A stretch of DNA of 58,932 nt, from the NCBI GenBank assembly GCA_045531205.1, contig JAZSDN010000095.1, positions 1 through 58,932 on the forward strand, given 5' to 3'. The translations under genes were made by a program, and so were the position numbers. Each line of letters starts with the position of its first letter. The stretch's first letter is position 1. This stretch comes from JAZNQL01 sp045531205. GTDB lineage: Bacteria > Bacillota > Clostridia > UMGS1883 > UMGS1540. Shown here in pieces: positions 7,984 through 16,607 of this stretch. A model generated the notes under the pieces. The model did no database searches and was not told the DNA's origin. It was given only the letters and a program-made list of their open reading frames with translations.

Positions 7984-9239
7984 GAATAAAAGAATATAAA
8001 GAAATCGACGAAAAAATATATAGCTTTGAGCATAAAAGCGGATTAAAAGTATATTTGCTTTCAAAAAAGGATTTTCAAAAAAACTATGCACTTTTTGCAA
8101 CAAACTTCGGTTCTGTTGACTCGGCTTACCGCGAAGGCGAAAAACTTACACATATTCCTGATGGTACTGCACATTTTCTTGAACACAAAATGTTTGAAGA
8201 ACCCGAAGGTGACGTGTTTGAAAAATTTTCAGCTCTCGGTGCATCTGCAAATGCGTTTACTTCATTTGATGTAACTGCATATCTTTTTTCTGCCACTTCA
8301 AATTTTTACGAAAATCTTGAGGTTTTGTTAAGCTTTGTGCAAAATCCATACTTTACTGATGAAAATGTAGCAAAAGAGCAGGGGATAATAGGTCAGGAAA
8401 TAAGGATGTACGATGATGACCCTTCGTGGAGAGTTTTCTTCAATATGATAGAGGGTATGTATAAAAACCATCCTGTACGAAAAGATATTGCAGGCAGTAT
8501 TGAATCTATTTCTGAAATTACAAAAGAACTTTTGTTTGACTGTCACCGCAATTTCTATAATCCTTCAAATATGATACTTTTTATATCAGGTAACGCAGAC
8601 CCCGAAAAAGTAGAAGAAATTGTTGAAAAATGTATAAAAGCAACCGAAAAACCTGTGAATCAAAGAATAGTTACAGAAGAAGATGACGAAATATGCACTC
8701 CTTTTAAAGAACAAAAACTTTCAGTTGCAAAGCCTATGTTTTCAATAGGTTTTAAAGAAAAAGAAACTGTTGACCCTGTAAAAGCAGATGTTTTATTTAC
8801 ACTTTTGCTTTCAATGCTTTTAGGCAAAAGCTCGGAACTTTATAACAACCTTTATAATAAAAATCTTATAAATTCTGATTTTTCAGCGTCATATTCAGCA
8901 GGAAGAGGCTTTGCCTTTGTAGAAATATCGGGCGAGTCCGAAAACCCTGAAAAGGTACGCGATATAATTTTAGAGCATCTTGATAAAGTAAGAAAAGACG
9001 GTCTTTCAAAAGAGGATTTTGAGAGAACACGTAATTCACTTTACGGCAAGTACCTTCGTATGCTTAATGTTTCCGAAGCAATAGCAAACGAGTTTGTAAA
9101 AACAGCCTTCCGTGGCGGAGATTTCCTTGAATGGCCCATAATTTTAATGAAAACAGATTTTGAACAGGTAAAAGAATTGTTTAATAATTCAATACAAAAA
9201 GACAAGTGTGTGCTTTCGGTAATAAATCCTGTAAAGTAA
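7980..9239 (+). CDS. yfmH: Zinc-dependent M16 peptidase YfmH
   Basis: 419-aa M16 peptidase with an intact inverted zinc motif, AHFLEHKMFE (HxxEH at about residues 63-67), and the downstream glutamate region ENVAKEQGIIGQEIRMYDDDP expected for the third ligand. It is translationally coupled to yfmF through an ATGA overlap. The two proteins probably form one cytoplasmic clamshell, with YfmH supplying catalysis and YfmF shaping the chamber. No signal peptide is present. The gene is followed after 12 bp by lgt with its own ribosome binding site. Confidence 0.9.
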   Translation: MRIKEYKEIDEKIYSFEHKSGLKVYLLSKKDFQKNYALFATNFGSVDSAYREGEKLTHIPDGTAHFLEHKMFEEPEGDVFEKFSALGASANAFTSFDVTAYLFSATSNFYENLEVLLSFVQNPYFTDENVAKEQGIIGQEIRMYDDDPSWRVFFNMIEGMYKNHPVRKDIAGSIESISEITKELLFDCHRNFYNPSNMILFISGNADPEKVEEIVEKCIKATEKPVNQRIVTEEDDEICTPFKEQKLSVAKPMFSIGFKEKETVDPVKADVLFTLLLSMLLGKSSELYNNLYNKNLINSDFSASYSAGRGFAFVEISGESENPEKVRDIILEHLDKVRKDGLSKEDFERTRNSLYGKYLRMLNVSEAIANEFVKTAFRGGDFLEWPIILMKTDFEQVKELFNNSIQKDKCVLSVINPVK

Positions 9240-9251
9240 AGGAGTCAGAAA

Positions 9252-10055
9252 ATGAATAATATATCTTTTCCCGGTTTAGGGATAGACCTTTCTATTAACA
9301 ACATTGCCTTTTCACTTGGCAATATAAAAATTCACTGGTATGCAATAATAATTATGCTTGGGGCGGTTTTGGGTATACTTTTGTGCGAAAAAGAGGCAAA
9401 ACGCCTTGGCGAAAAAGGCGATACAATATATGATATGGTAATCTGGGGATTTATACCCACAGTAGTAGGGGCAAGACTTTACTATGTTCTTTTCAGCCTT
9501 TCAGAATTCAAACAGGATCCGTTAAGTGTATTTTATATCTGGGAAGGCGGAATAGCAATATACGGCGGAGTTATAGCCGCATTGATAACAGGAATAATAT
9601 ATTGCCGAAAAAAAGGGCTTAATACATTAAAAATGCTCGATATAGTAATTATCGGATTTTTAGTAGGGCAGATAATAGGCAGATGGGGTAACTTTATAAA
9701 CGGAGAGGTTTACGGAGTAGAAACCTCTCTTCCGTGGAGAATGTCGGTAAACGGTTCTGTTCCTTCGCATCCGCTGTTCATTTATGAATCTTTATGGAAC
9801 CTTGCGATTTTGTGTTACATATGGTTTACCCGAAAAAGCAAAGGATTTAACGGAAGAACATTAACCCTCTATATGATTTTTTACGGAGCAGGCAGATTTT
9901 GGATGGAAGGACTCCGCCAGACAAACTTCATATTAAAGCTTGGCAATATGGCAATATCACAGCTTGTTTCTATAGTTATAATTATAGCAGGCATACTTTT
10001 ATATTTAAGTTTCCGAAAAAAACATAAAGAAGAGATGGAAGAATTACCGGAATAA
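9252..10055 (+). CDS. lgt: Prolipoprotein diacylglyceryl transferase
   Basis: Integral membrane enzyme, 267 aa, that moves diacylglycerol from phosphatidylglycerol to the lipobox cysteine of prolipoproteins, the first step of bacterial lipoprotein maturation. The Lgt signature GRWGNFINGEVYG (about residues 139-151) is intact, and the HPLFIYESLWN, GRTLTLYMIFYGAGRFWMEG and preceding transmembrane blocks follow in normal order. About seven hydrophobic segments are visible. Start ATG with AAAGGAGTCAGAAA. It closes the short lipid/peptidase gene run. No clear terminator is visible in the roughly 120-bp gap before the SLH gene, which contains that gene's promoter. Confidence 0.95.
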   Translation: MNNISFPGLGIDLSINNIAFSLGNIKIHWYAIIIMLGAVLGILLCEKEAKRLGEKGDTIYDMVIWGFIPTVVGARLYYVLFSLSEFKQDPLSVFYIWEGGIAIYGGVIAALITGIIYCRKKGLNTLKMLDIVIIGFLVGQIIGRWGNFINGEVYGVETSLPWRMSVNGSVPSHPLFIYESLWNLAILCYIWFTRKSKGFNGRTLTLYMIFYGAGRFWMEGLRQTNFILKLGNMAISQLVSIVIIIAGILLYLSFRKKHKEEMEELPE

Positions 10056-10096
10056 AACTCAAATATTAAAGTAATATGACAAATTATTAATTTCTA

Positions 10097-10125
10097 TTGA
10101 CTAATAAAAATATGCGTGATAAACT
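10097..10125 (+). promoter_or_regulatory. Predicted promoter of the SLH-protein gene
   Basis: TTGACT (10097-10102), 17 bp, TAAACT (10120-10125). This leaves a leader of about 45 nt to the strong AAGGAGGAT ribosome binding site and the ATG at 10177. Confidence 0.5.
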
Positions 10126-10176
10126 TGTACTATCTAAAAATGCAGTAAAATGCATAAGAAATAAGGAGGATAAAAA

Positions 10177-13098
10177 ATGAGTATTTTTAAAAGAGTACTG
10201 GCATTAACACTTTGTGTAGCAATGTTGTTTAGTGTAACAGTATTTGCAGACACAGCAGTTAATTTAACTGACATCAACCCCAACACAACAGTGGGTAATG
10301 CGGTAACCGAGCTTGTTTCACTTGGAATAATAAACGGTTATCCCGAAGACAATACCTACAGACCTGACAACACCATTACACGTGGTGAATTTGCAAAGGT
10401 AATAATCACATTTTTAGGTATTGCAGACGTAGCATTTGATAATGTGAATTCAGGATTTGCTGATGTTGACAGCATAAATCACTGGGCAAAGAAATACATC
10501 AAACTTGCAGCAGACAAGAAGATAGTAAACGGTTATACAGACGGCACATTCAGAGCTGACGATCCCGTAAAATATGTAGAAGCTGTAAAAATGATAGTAT
10601 GTGCATTAAACTACGGCACAATGATAGACCAGCAGCAGAAAGATCCTAATGCCCCCTGGTATCAGCCCTATATGGCTTTAGCAGCAAGCAAAGGCATTTT
10701 GGACGGAGCTGCATCAGGCGGTCAGGATGCACCTGCATCAAGAGGAACAGTAGCAGTTTTAATTTATAACAGCTTGGAAGTTCCCGTAGCAACAGTAAGC
10801 CCCTCAGGTACAACAACAGTAAATAAAGATAACACAGCATTAAACACACTTCTTAAGAAAGAAGAAGTAGAAGGTGTTGTTAAATCAGTTTACCAGACAG
10901 GTATCACAACAGGTGCAACAGGATTAAAAGAAAACCAGGTTATCATCGAAACATCCAAAGGCGAAAAATGTTATACAATAGAAGATACACAGGATGCAAT
11001 GGAAATCCTTGGTAAAAAAATTACCGCATACGCATCTGAAGGCGATTATGACGAACCCACACTCTCAAAGATAAGTGCAGTAAAGGGTAACACAATAGTA
11101 ACCGTAAAGGCTGAAGATATTATTTCAAGTGATGGTGCATCCCTTGAATACTATAACAATAACAGAGCTTCAGAACTTAAGTTTGACCCCAAAATGGCAG
11201 TTATCTTTAACGGTAAATATGTATCAGACTTCACAGGCGAAGATTTTGAAGCAATAAAATCAGGTAACATTCAGTTTATCTGTAACGATAACGATTCAAG
11301 ACCTGAAGTAGCAATGGTAACATCCTACGAAGTATATGCAGTAAGCTCAATTGATTTAGCATCAACACCTGCAACAGTATACGGAATGTACGGAGCACAG
11401 AGCTTCAAAATTCCTGAAAGAGGAGATATTTCTTACATCTTCTCACTTACAATGGACGGACAGGAAATTGAACCTTCTGCAGCACACATTAAGAAATGGA
11501 CAATCCTTAGCGTAGCAAGATCAAAAGATTCCTCTGAAGGTATATCAGTATGGAAAGGTATCGTAACAAACGAAGCTGTTACAGGTAGTGTTCAGGAAGT
11601 TGACAATAAGGGTATCATAACAATAAAAGATAACCAGTACAAGCTTGCATACAACTTTGATTCGTATGCAGGAACAAAGCCTGAACTTGCAGTAACCGAT
11701 ACAGTAAAAGTATACCTCGACCACGAAGGTAAAATTGCAGCAGCAGAAGCAAGCAGCTCAGATACAAACACATATCTTGGTTACCTTGTATCAGCAGGTA
11801 CAGAAGGTGCAACCTCAAAAGTAGCAAAGCTTTCCTTCTTCGGAATCACAGGAACAACAGGCGAAAGACTTTTGACATGTGCATCATCAGTTAGAGTTGA
11901 CGGTACACTCTGCACAACAGCAGACAAAGTAACTGCAGCACTTTTAGCATCTGCAGCAGCAGCAAATGCAACTAAAGAAGATATTGATATAACAATGTCA
12001 GAATACGCACAGTTATTCAGATACACATTAAACTCAAAAGGCGAAGTAAACTCAATTGATACAGTTGTAGCAAATACATCAATAGCAAAAGATGATTTAG
12101 ACCAGACAATCAAGTACCCTAACCCCGAAAATAAGTGGGATAACGCTGATTATAACTACACCTTACATTATTACGCATCAGGCAAATTTAAGGATAGCAA
12201 AGGCTCACAGGTACTTGCAGTTGATTCATCAACAAAAGTAATCCTCATAAACGACAGCGTATATGATTTTGATAACTTTGCAATTAAATCCTTTAACAGC
12301 GTATTTACAGTAGGCGGATATTACAGAGTAGAAGCATACAACGCAGGCTCTGACAACGCATACAAAGCAAAATACCTTGTAGTTTACGGTGGAAACGTTG
12401 GTTCATCAACATATACCGATAAAACACCTTTTGTACTTGCAAACAAAATATCAACTATCTTAAATGAAGAAGAAAACAAAATGCAGGATAAAGTTGTAGG
12501 TACAAACATCAAATCTGGTGAAACAGATACAGCAGTTTCTGTAACAGAAAAAATGTTCACAGGCGTTCTTAACGCAGGCGACGTTTACTGGTATATCACA
12601 AATAACGATGATGAAGCAAAAGACTTCAGATGGTTAATTAAAGTAAACAACGGCAAAATCGAACTTTATAACCCCGAAAAGAACGATGGCGTTGACCTTC
12701 TTGCCGCAGCAGCAACAACAGAAGCTGCATCAAAACGTTCATTTATGATAGACGATGTAGGACGTACAACAACATCATCTTACAACTACTTCTACTATGG
12801 TACAGTATTAACAAAGACAGATAACAACGAAATCATAGTAACAAACACAACTAAAAACGATACAAAGGGCATCGATAAAGGTGCGTGGGAAAGCTTTACA
12901 ATACCTTCCTCAGCAAAGATTTATGTTTATGATTTCTCTGCAACACTTGAAGAAGACTTTGTAAAAGAAACAACCACTATCGACAGTATCAAAACCTATG
13001 ACGAACTTGAACTTGAAAGTGAAGATGTAAATAAAGCAACACAGGTTCTTATTTACTCAAGCCAGGGTTCAATAAAGAGCGTATTTATCTTTAAATAA
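10177..13098 (+). CDS. Secreted S-layer-homology (SLH) domain protein, 973 aa
   Basis: Large exported surface protein. A classic signal peptide (MSIFKRVLALTLCVAMLF..., cleavage likely after VFA near residue 24) precedes three SLH repeats at about residues 40-82, 90-140 and 157-200. The hallmarks are GIINGYPEDNTYRPDN-TITRGEFAKVI, then HWAKKYIKLAADKKIVNGYTDGTF, then YMALAASKGILDG with a more diverged ASRGTVAVL. SLH domains bind pyruvylated secondary wall polymer and hold proteins on the cell wall. The remaining 770 residues are Thr/Ser/Asn/Lys-rich, predicted beta-rich, with no catalytic motif I recognise. Such proteins are commonly abundant S-layer or S-layer-associated components. The gene uses more C-ending codons (AAC, TAC, ATC, TTC) than its neighbours, as expected for high expression, and has its own promoter and terminator. 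Confidence 0.88.
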   Translation: MSIFKRVLALTLCVAMLFSVTVFADTAVNLTDINPNTTVGNAVTELVSLGIINGYPEDNTYRPDNTITRGEFAKVIITFLGIADVAFDNVNSGFADVDSINHWAKKYIKLAADKKIVNGYTDGTFRADDPVKYVEAVKMIVCALNYGTMIDQQQKDPNAPWYQPYMALAASKGILDGAASGGQDAPASRGTVAVLIYNSLEVPVATVSPSGTTTVNKDNTALNTLLKKEEVEGVVKSVYQTGITTGATGLKENQVIIETSKGEKCYTIEDTQDAMEILGKKITAYASEGDYDEPTLSKISAVKGNTIVTVKAEDIISSDGASLEYYNNNRASELKFDPKMAVIFNGKYVSDFTGEDFEAIKSGNIQFICNDNDSRPEVAMVTSYEVYAVSSIDLASTPATVYGMYGAQSFKIPERGDISYIFSLTMDGQEIEPSAAHIKKWTILSVARSKDSSEGISVWKGIVTNEAVTGSVQEVDNKGIITIKDNQYKLAYNFDSYAGTKPELAVTDTVKVYLDHEGKIAAAEASSSDTNTYLGYLVSAGTEGATSKVAKLSFFGITGTTGERLLTCASSVRVDGTLCTTADKVTAALLASAAAANATKEDIDITMSEYAQLFRYTLNSKGEVNSIDTVVANTSIAKDDLDQTIKYPNPENKWDNADYNYTLHYYASGKFKDSKGSQVLAVDSSTKVILINDSVYDFDNFAIKSFNSVFTVGGYYRVEAYNAGSDNAYKAKYLVVYGGNVGSSTYTDKTPFVLANKISTILNEEENKMQDKVVGTNIKSGETDTAVSVTEKMFTGVLNAGDVYWYITNNDDEAKDFRWLIKVNNGKIELYNPEKNDGVDLLAAAATTEAASKRSFMIDDVGRTTTSSYNYFYYGTVLTKTDNNEIIVTNTTKNDTKGIDKGAWESFTIPSSAKIYVYDFSATLEEDFVKETTTIDSIKTYDELELESEDVNKATQVLIYSSQGSIKSVFIFK

Positions 13099-13113
13099 TA
13101 ACTAACAGTTAAC

Positions 13114-13146
13114 AAAAAAGACGTTGCACTGCAACGTCTTTTTTGT
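13114..13146 (+). terminator. Intrinsic terminator after the SLH gene
   Basis: AAAAAAGACGTTGC, a 3-nt loop (ACT), GCAACGTCTTTTTTG: a perfect stem followed by a T run starting 16 bp after the stop codon. Confidence 0.85.
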
Positions 13147-13188
13147 ATGTGAAAATTCCGGATATTTAGCGTATTTTTATAAAAATAT

Positions 13189-13244
13189 TGGTCAATGTGA
13201 TTATTTTTTATTTTTTTTACAATAAAAAACATTCGAATTGACCA
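13189..13244. repeat. Spaced inverted repeat TGGTCAAT...ATTGACCA upstream of the repeat-protein gene
   Basis: Perfect 8-bp arms at 13189-13196 and 13237-13244 separated by 40 bp of very A/T-rich sequence, just upstream of the predicted extended -10 promoter. The arms could be an operator, or chance in AT-rich DNA. Confidence 0.3.
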
Positions 13245-13264
13245 TTTTTTATTAAAATTAACTG

Positions 13265-13273
13265 TGCTAAAAT
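13265..13273 (+). promoter_or_regulatory. Possible extended -10 promoter of the repeat-protein gene
   Basis: TGCTAAAAT (TGn extended -10 followed by TAAAAT). There is no good -35 at standard spacing. The expected start near 13280 would put the AGGAGG ribosome binding site (13291-13296) about 10 nt into the transcript. Confidence 0.4.
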
Positions 13274-13303
13274 AGAATTATAATTATGATAGGAGGAATT
13301 TAT

Positions 13304-15955
13304 ATGAAAAAGATATTATCACTTATCTGTGTAATGGCACTTTTATTAACCTGCATAACAGGTCTTGCCGTTTCAGCAGATACCTTCCCTGTAACACTTG
13401 ATGTGCAAGGCGAAGTGCAAGAGCTCACAGACGAATTTTATTACAGTAGTGTAGCTTATAACAAAAATTTACAAATCCCTACAGGATGGAATTATTCAGC
13501 AGAAGAAGATAACGCAAACTATTGGCATTGTACCGGTAATGTAACCAGTTCCATATATCGTCGCACTAATAATGTAACGCATGGTTATGTTTACAGAATT
13601 TACGGCAGCTGGATTAATTTGTACAGATATGTAGATATTGAACCGGGCTACGAATATACAATTACAATCTTGGCATCCGTACCTAATGGTAATAAGGCAA
13701 GCACAAGAATTGAAATGTATAATAAAGACGAAAATGATACATATACAGAAATTGAAGGTACATCTGTTTTAACTTTGGGAACACAAGTTGGCAGCCAAAC
13801 TTCTGAAGGTATTTATGATGCAACACACAGCGTAACAATTGAAGTTACAGATGCTAACGTTAATGCACTTAAAATAAAGATGGGTGACGAAAGCGGAAAT
13901 GCTCATAATTCTTATGCAGAATACGGCGCTGTTACAATCGAGCAGGGAGAGTATGTTGGTATTAAAACACCTCCTGTAATCCTGAATGTAACAGGTGAAG
14001 TTCAACAGCTTACAGACACATTTTATTACAACGAGGTAGGCTATCAAAAAAGTTTGCAAATTCCTGTCGGATGGGACTATTCAGCAGATGAAGATAACGC
14101 AAACTATTGGCATTGTACAGGTACAAGCGGTGGAGCAGCAGCTCCTATACAACGTTTGATTTTAAATGGTGCATTTGGTACATCGTACAGAATATATGGT
14201 AGCTGGATTAATTTGTACAGATATGCAGAAATTCAACCAGGATATGAATATACAATTACAACACTGGCAACTGTACCTAATGGCAATAAAGCATCCACAA
14301 GGGTAGAAATGTATCATAATAATGGCGATGGTACATACACCGCAATTAACGAATACCTCACAACAAATAACTATGAAAATACATCAATTGAAGGAACATC
14401 GGTTTTAGGAACAGGTACACAGGGTGATGCTTACAGCGGAGATGCAGCAGGTCTTTATAACGCAACACATAGCGTAACAATAAGAGTTACTGACGCTTCT
14501 GTTAACGCACTCAAAATAAAGATGGGCGATGAAAGCGGAAACGCTTACAATTCTTATGCTGCTTACGGTGCTGTTACCATAACACAGGGAGATTATATTG
14601 GTGTTACACCAAACCCCATTGGAAAGACCGTAGTTGGAAATATAGACTTTATGAATATCGGCGTAGTGAACACACCGATAACAGGACAATATGTAAGTAG
14701 TACAATAGCTCTTCCTAATGGTTGCGGTTATAAGTTTGCAGATACCCAGTGGGGTTGTAACTTAAGACTTGTTGTAGGTAAAGCAACAAATGCACAGCCG
14801 GGTGATTACCCAATTGTTTACAACAGAGATCTTTATCTTACAAAAACATTTGATGTAGCCGAAGGATATGAATACAGCATTGAAGTAGGTGCAGCAGCGA
14901 TAGCAGGAAATGAAGCAAGTTCCAGATATTGGCTTATGCACAAAAATGCTGATGGTACATATACCGAAATAAATGAATACTTGACAGCAAATGGTTACGA
15001 AAAAACAGTTTCTTACGATAATACACCCAATGTCGTTGTAGCTGATAATACAATGGATTATATGTGGGAGGGAGATACAAGTTTTTACGATCTTTCACAT
15101 AGCTTTGAAGTCTCTGTAACCGACGCATCAATTGATGCTATTATGGTAGGTGTTGGTGCCGAACACGCTTATGTAAATAACGAATATGCTGTATATACCG
15201 GCATAAAAGTTTTACAGGGTGAACCTAAAGCAATTATAGAAAACAACAAAACAACCCGTGACGTAACAGTAACCTATAACTTAGGCACTAACGGTGGCAC
15301 AGTAACAGATACAATCACACTTGCACAGGGTGCTACAGGCAAAGTTTCATTAAGACCTGTTACAGCAAATGGCACAAAGGTAGTATCAGCAACCGGTTAC
15401 TTCAAGGGATGGAAGCTCGGCGAAACTTCTACTGTTTACACATCTGAAGAAGGTAAAAAAGCTCCTATCGGTGCAAGTGATGCAACCCTTACATTAAACG
15501 CTCTTTGGTACACAGTTTCAAACAACGTAGTATCAGGTGCACAGGCACAGAAGGTTACACTTTCTAATGGCAAAAACGTAATTCGTTTCTTGGCACTTGT
15601 TGATGATTCTTACGAAGATTATAAAGAAGTAGGTTTTGTATTTACAACACTTGCTCAGAACCCCACAATCGAAGCAGGTTACAATAACTATGCGTTTAAC
15701 GAAATCTACAAGAAAATCAACGTAGCAGGAAATGCTTTAAGTATTACTGATTCATCGTTCCTTAATAAGTTTACTAATAAGGGCGCTGCATTAAATCCCA
15801 CAGGTATTGTTTATGCAAACGTAGTAATTGCTTCTGGCGATGAAAACACCGTTTACTATGCAACACCTTACGTTGAAAAGGCAGACGGCACACGTGAATA
15901 TGGACAGAGCAAAGCAATAAGCTATGCACAGCTTGAAGCTTTGGACGTTCAATAA
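13304..15955 (+). CDS. Secreted protein with three internal repeats and a Listeria-Bacteroides-type repeat, 883 aa
   Basis: Exported protein of unknown function. The open frame reaches an ATG at 13286, but the AGGAGG at 13291-13296 lies inside that extension, so the start is the ATG at 13304, giving a normal signal peptide (MKKILSLICVMALLL..., cleavage near VSA). Mature parts in order: two closely similar units of about 200 residues (roughly 13385-13970 and 13973-14615), each with GEVQxLTDxFYY, EDNANYWHCTG, YRIYGSWINLYRY and ALKIKMGDESGNA; a third diverged copy (about 14620-15230) keeping the EINEYLTANGYE and NNEYAVYTG parts; a bacterial repeat-like domain of the InlB B-repeat type ending in FKGWK...LNALWY; and a C-terminal domain of about 150 residues (VIRFLALVDD...YKEVGFVFTT). 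No LPxTG, SLH or membrane anchor is visible. It probably binds carbohydrate or wall, which is inference. A 49-aa ORF follows after 22 bp. Confidence 0.82.
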   Translation: MKKILSLICVMALLLTCITGLAVSADTFPVTLDVQGEVQELTDEFYYSSVAYNKNLQIPTGWNYSAEEDNANYWHCTGNVTSSIYRRTNNVTHGYVYRIYGSWINLYRYVDIEPGYEYTITILASVPNGNKASTRIEMYNKDENDTYTEIEGTSVLTLGTQVGSQTSEGIYDATHSVTIEVTDANVNALKIKMGDESGNAHNSYAEYGAVTIEQGEYVGIKTPPVILNVTGEVQQLTDTFYYNEVGYQKSLQIPVGWDYSADEDNANYWHCTGTSGGAAAPIQRLILNGAFGTSYRIYGSWINLYRYAEIQPGYEYTITTLATVPNGNKASTRVEMYHNNGDGTYTAINEYLTTNNYENTSIEGTSVLGTGTQGDAYSGDAAGLYNATHSVTIRVTDASVNALKIKMGDESGNAYNSYAAYGAVTITQGDYIGVTPNPIGKTVVGNIDFMNIGVVNTPITGQYVSSTIALPNGCGYKFADTQWGCNLRLVVGKATNAQPGDYPIVYNRDLYLTKTFDVAEGYEYSIEVGAAAIAGNEASSRYWLMHKNADGTYTEINEYLTANGYEKTVSYDNTPNVVVADNTMDYMWEGDTSFYDLSHSFEVSVTDASIDAIMVGVGAEHAYVNNEYAVYTGIKVLQGEPKAIIENNKTTRDVTVTYNLGTNGGTVTDTITLAQGATGKVSLRPVTANGTKVVSATGYFKGWKLGETSTVYTSEEGKKAPIGASDATLTLNALWYTVSNNVVSGAQAQKVTLSNGKNVIRFLALVDDSYEDYKEVGFVFTTLAQNPTIEAGYNNYAFNEIYKKINVAGNALSITDSSFLNKFTNKGAALNPTGIVYANVVIASGDENTVYYATPYVEKADGTREYGQSKAISYAQLEALDVQ

Positions 15956-15977
15956 GGTTTAAAGGAGGATTATAAAA

Positions 15978-16127
15978 ATGAAAGAAAAATATTTAACACC
16001 TTCGGCAGAAACCATATTGTTTGACATAAACTCTGTATCAATGACTATAAATCTTGTAAGCCTTGAAGATAACGGCGAATCAAACCTTTTGAACGATATC
16101 GGAAATGGTCTTGTTACCGAAGAATAA
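15978..16127 (+). CDS. Small acidic protein of unknown function, 49 aa
   Basis: A 49-codon ORF directly after the repeat protein with an excellent AAAGGAGG ribosome binding site (15961-15968) nine bases before its ATG, so it is very likely translated from the same mRNA. The product begins MKEKYLTPSAETILFDINSV and continues SMTINLVSLEDNGESNLLND before ending GLVTEE. There is no signal peptide, membrane segment or cysteine. The Y-x-T-P-x-A-E-x-I-x-F opening resembles short orphan proteins I recall beside large surface proteins in gut clostridia, but I know no function for them. The gene is closed by a perfect hairpin terminator, which supports a two-gene operon. Confidence 0.7.
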   Translation: MKEKYLTPSAETILFDINSVSMTINLVSLEDNGESNLLNDIGNGLVTEE

Positions 16128-16134
16128 TTAAAAT

Positions 16135-16169
16135 AAAGAAGGCTGAACGAATTTCGTTCAGCCTTCTTT
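16135..16169. terminator. Bidirectional intrinsic terminator between the repeat-protein operon and tadA
   Basis: A perfect 17-bp palindrome (AAAGAAGGCTGAACGAA and its complement around a single T) flanked by T/A tracts on both strands. It separates the convergent 49-aa ORF and tadA. Confidence 0.85.
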
Positions 16170-16179
16170 GTAAAGTTAT

Positions 16180-16593
16180 TTATCTTTTAGTATTAAAAAA
16201 ATCAGTTAATATTTTTTTGCACTCATCTTCACAAATTCCACCGTACACTTCACAAGATGGAATAAGTGTGTCAGACGCACCTTTTTCAATATCATAAGCT
16301 CCGAAATACACTCTTCGAAGCCTTGCCTCTGCTATAACTCCTGCACACATCCTGCACGGCTCTAACGTAACATATAAATCACAAAGCGGAAGCCGCCAGT
16401 CATTTAAAATCTTGGCGGCTTGTCTTATAACTAACATCTCTGCATGGGCAGAAGGGTCTTTTTGTGTTTCTTTAAGATTATGAGCTGCTGCAATAACCTT
16501 GTTTTCAAAAACTAAAACAGCACCTACAGGAATTTCTCCCATTAAAGCCGCTTTTTCAGCTTCTTTTATAGCAAGCATCATAAAATCTTTCAT
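16180..16593 (-). CDS. tadA: tRNA-specific adenosine deaminase
   Basis: Zinc-dependent cytidine-deaminase-fold enzyme, 137 aa, that converts the wobble adenosine 34 of tRNA-Arg(ACG) to inosine. The catalytic HAE motif (in SAHAEMLVIRQA, about residue 50) and the zinc PCxxC motif (LEPCRMCAGVIAEARL, about residues 80-83) are both present, as is the family GEIPVGAVLV start. Ribosome binding site AAGAGGTT. It lies 14 bp downstream of the PP2C-like gene on the same strand and is probably cotranscribed with it. Confidence 0.94.
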   Translation of the reverse strand: MKDFMMLAIKEAEKAALMGEIPVGAVLVFENKVIAAAHNLKETQKDPSAHAEMLVIRQAAKILNDWRLPLCDLYVTLEPCRMCAGVIAEARLRRVYFGAYDIEKGASDTLIPSCEVYGGICEDECKKILTDFFNTKR

Positions 16594-16607
16594 AGAATAA
16601 CCTCTTA

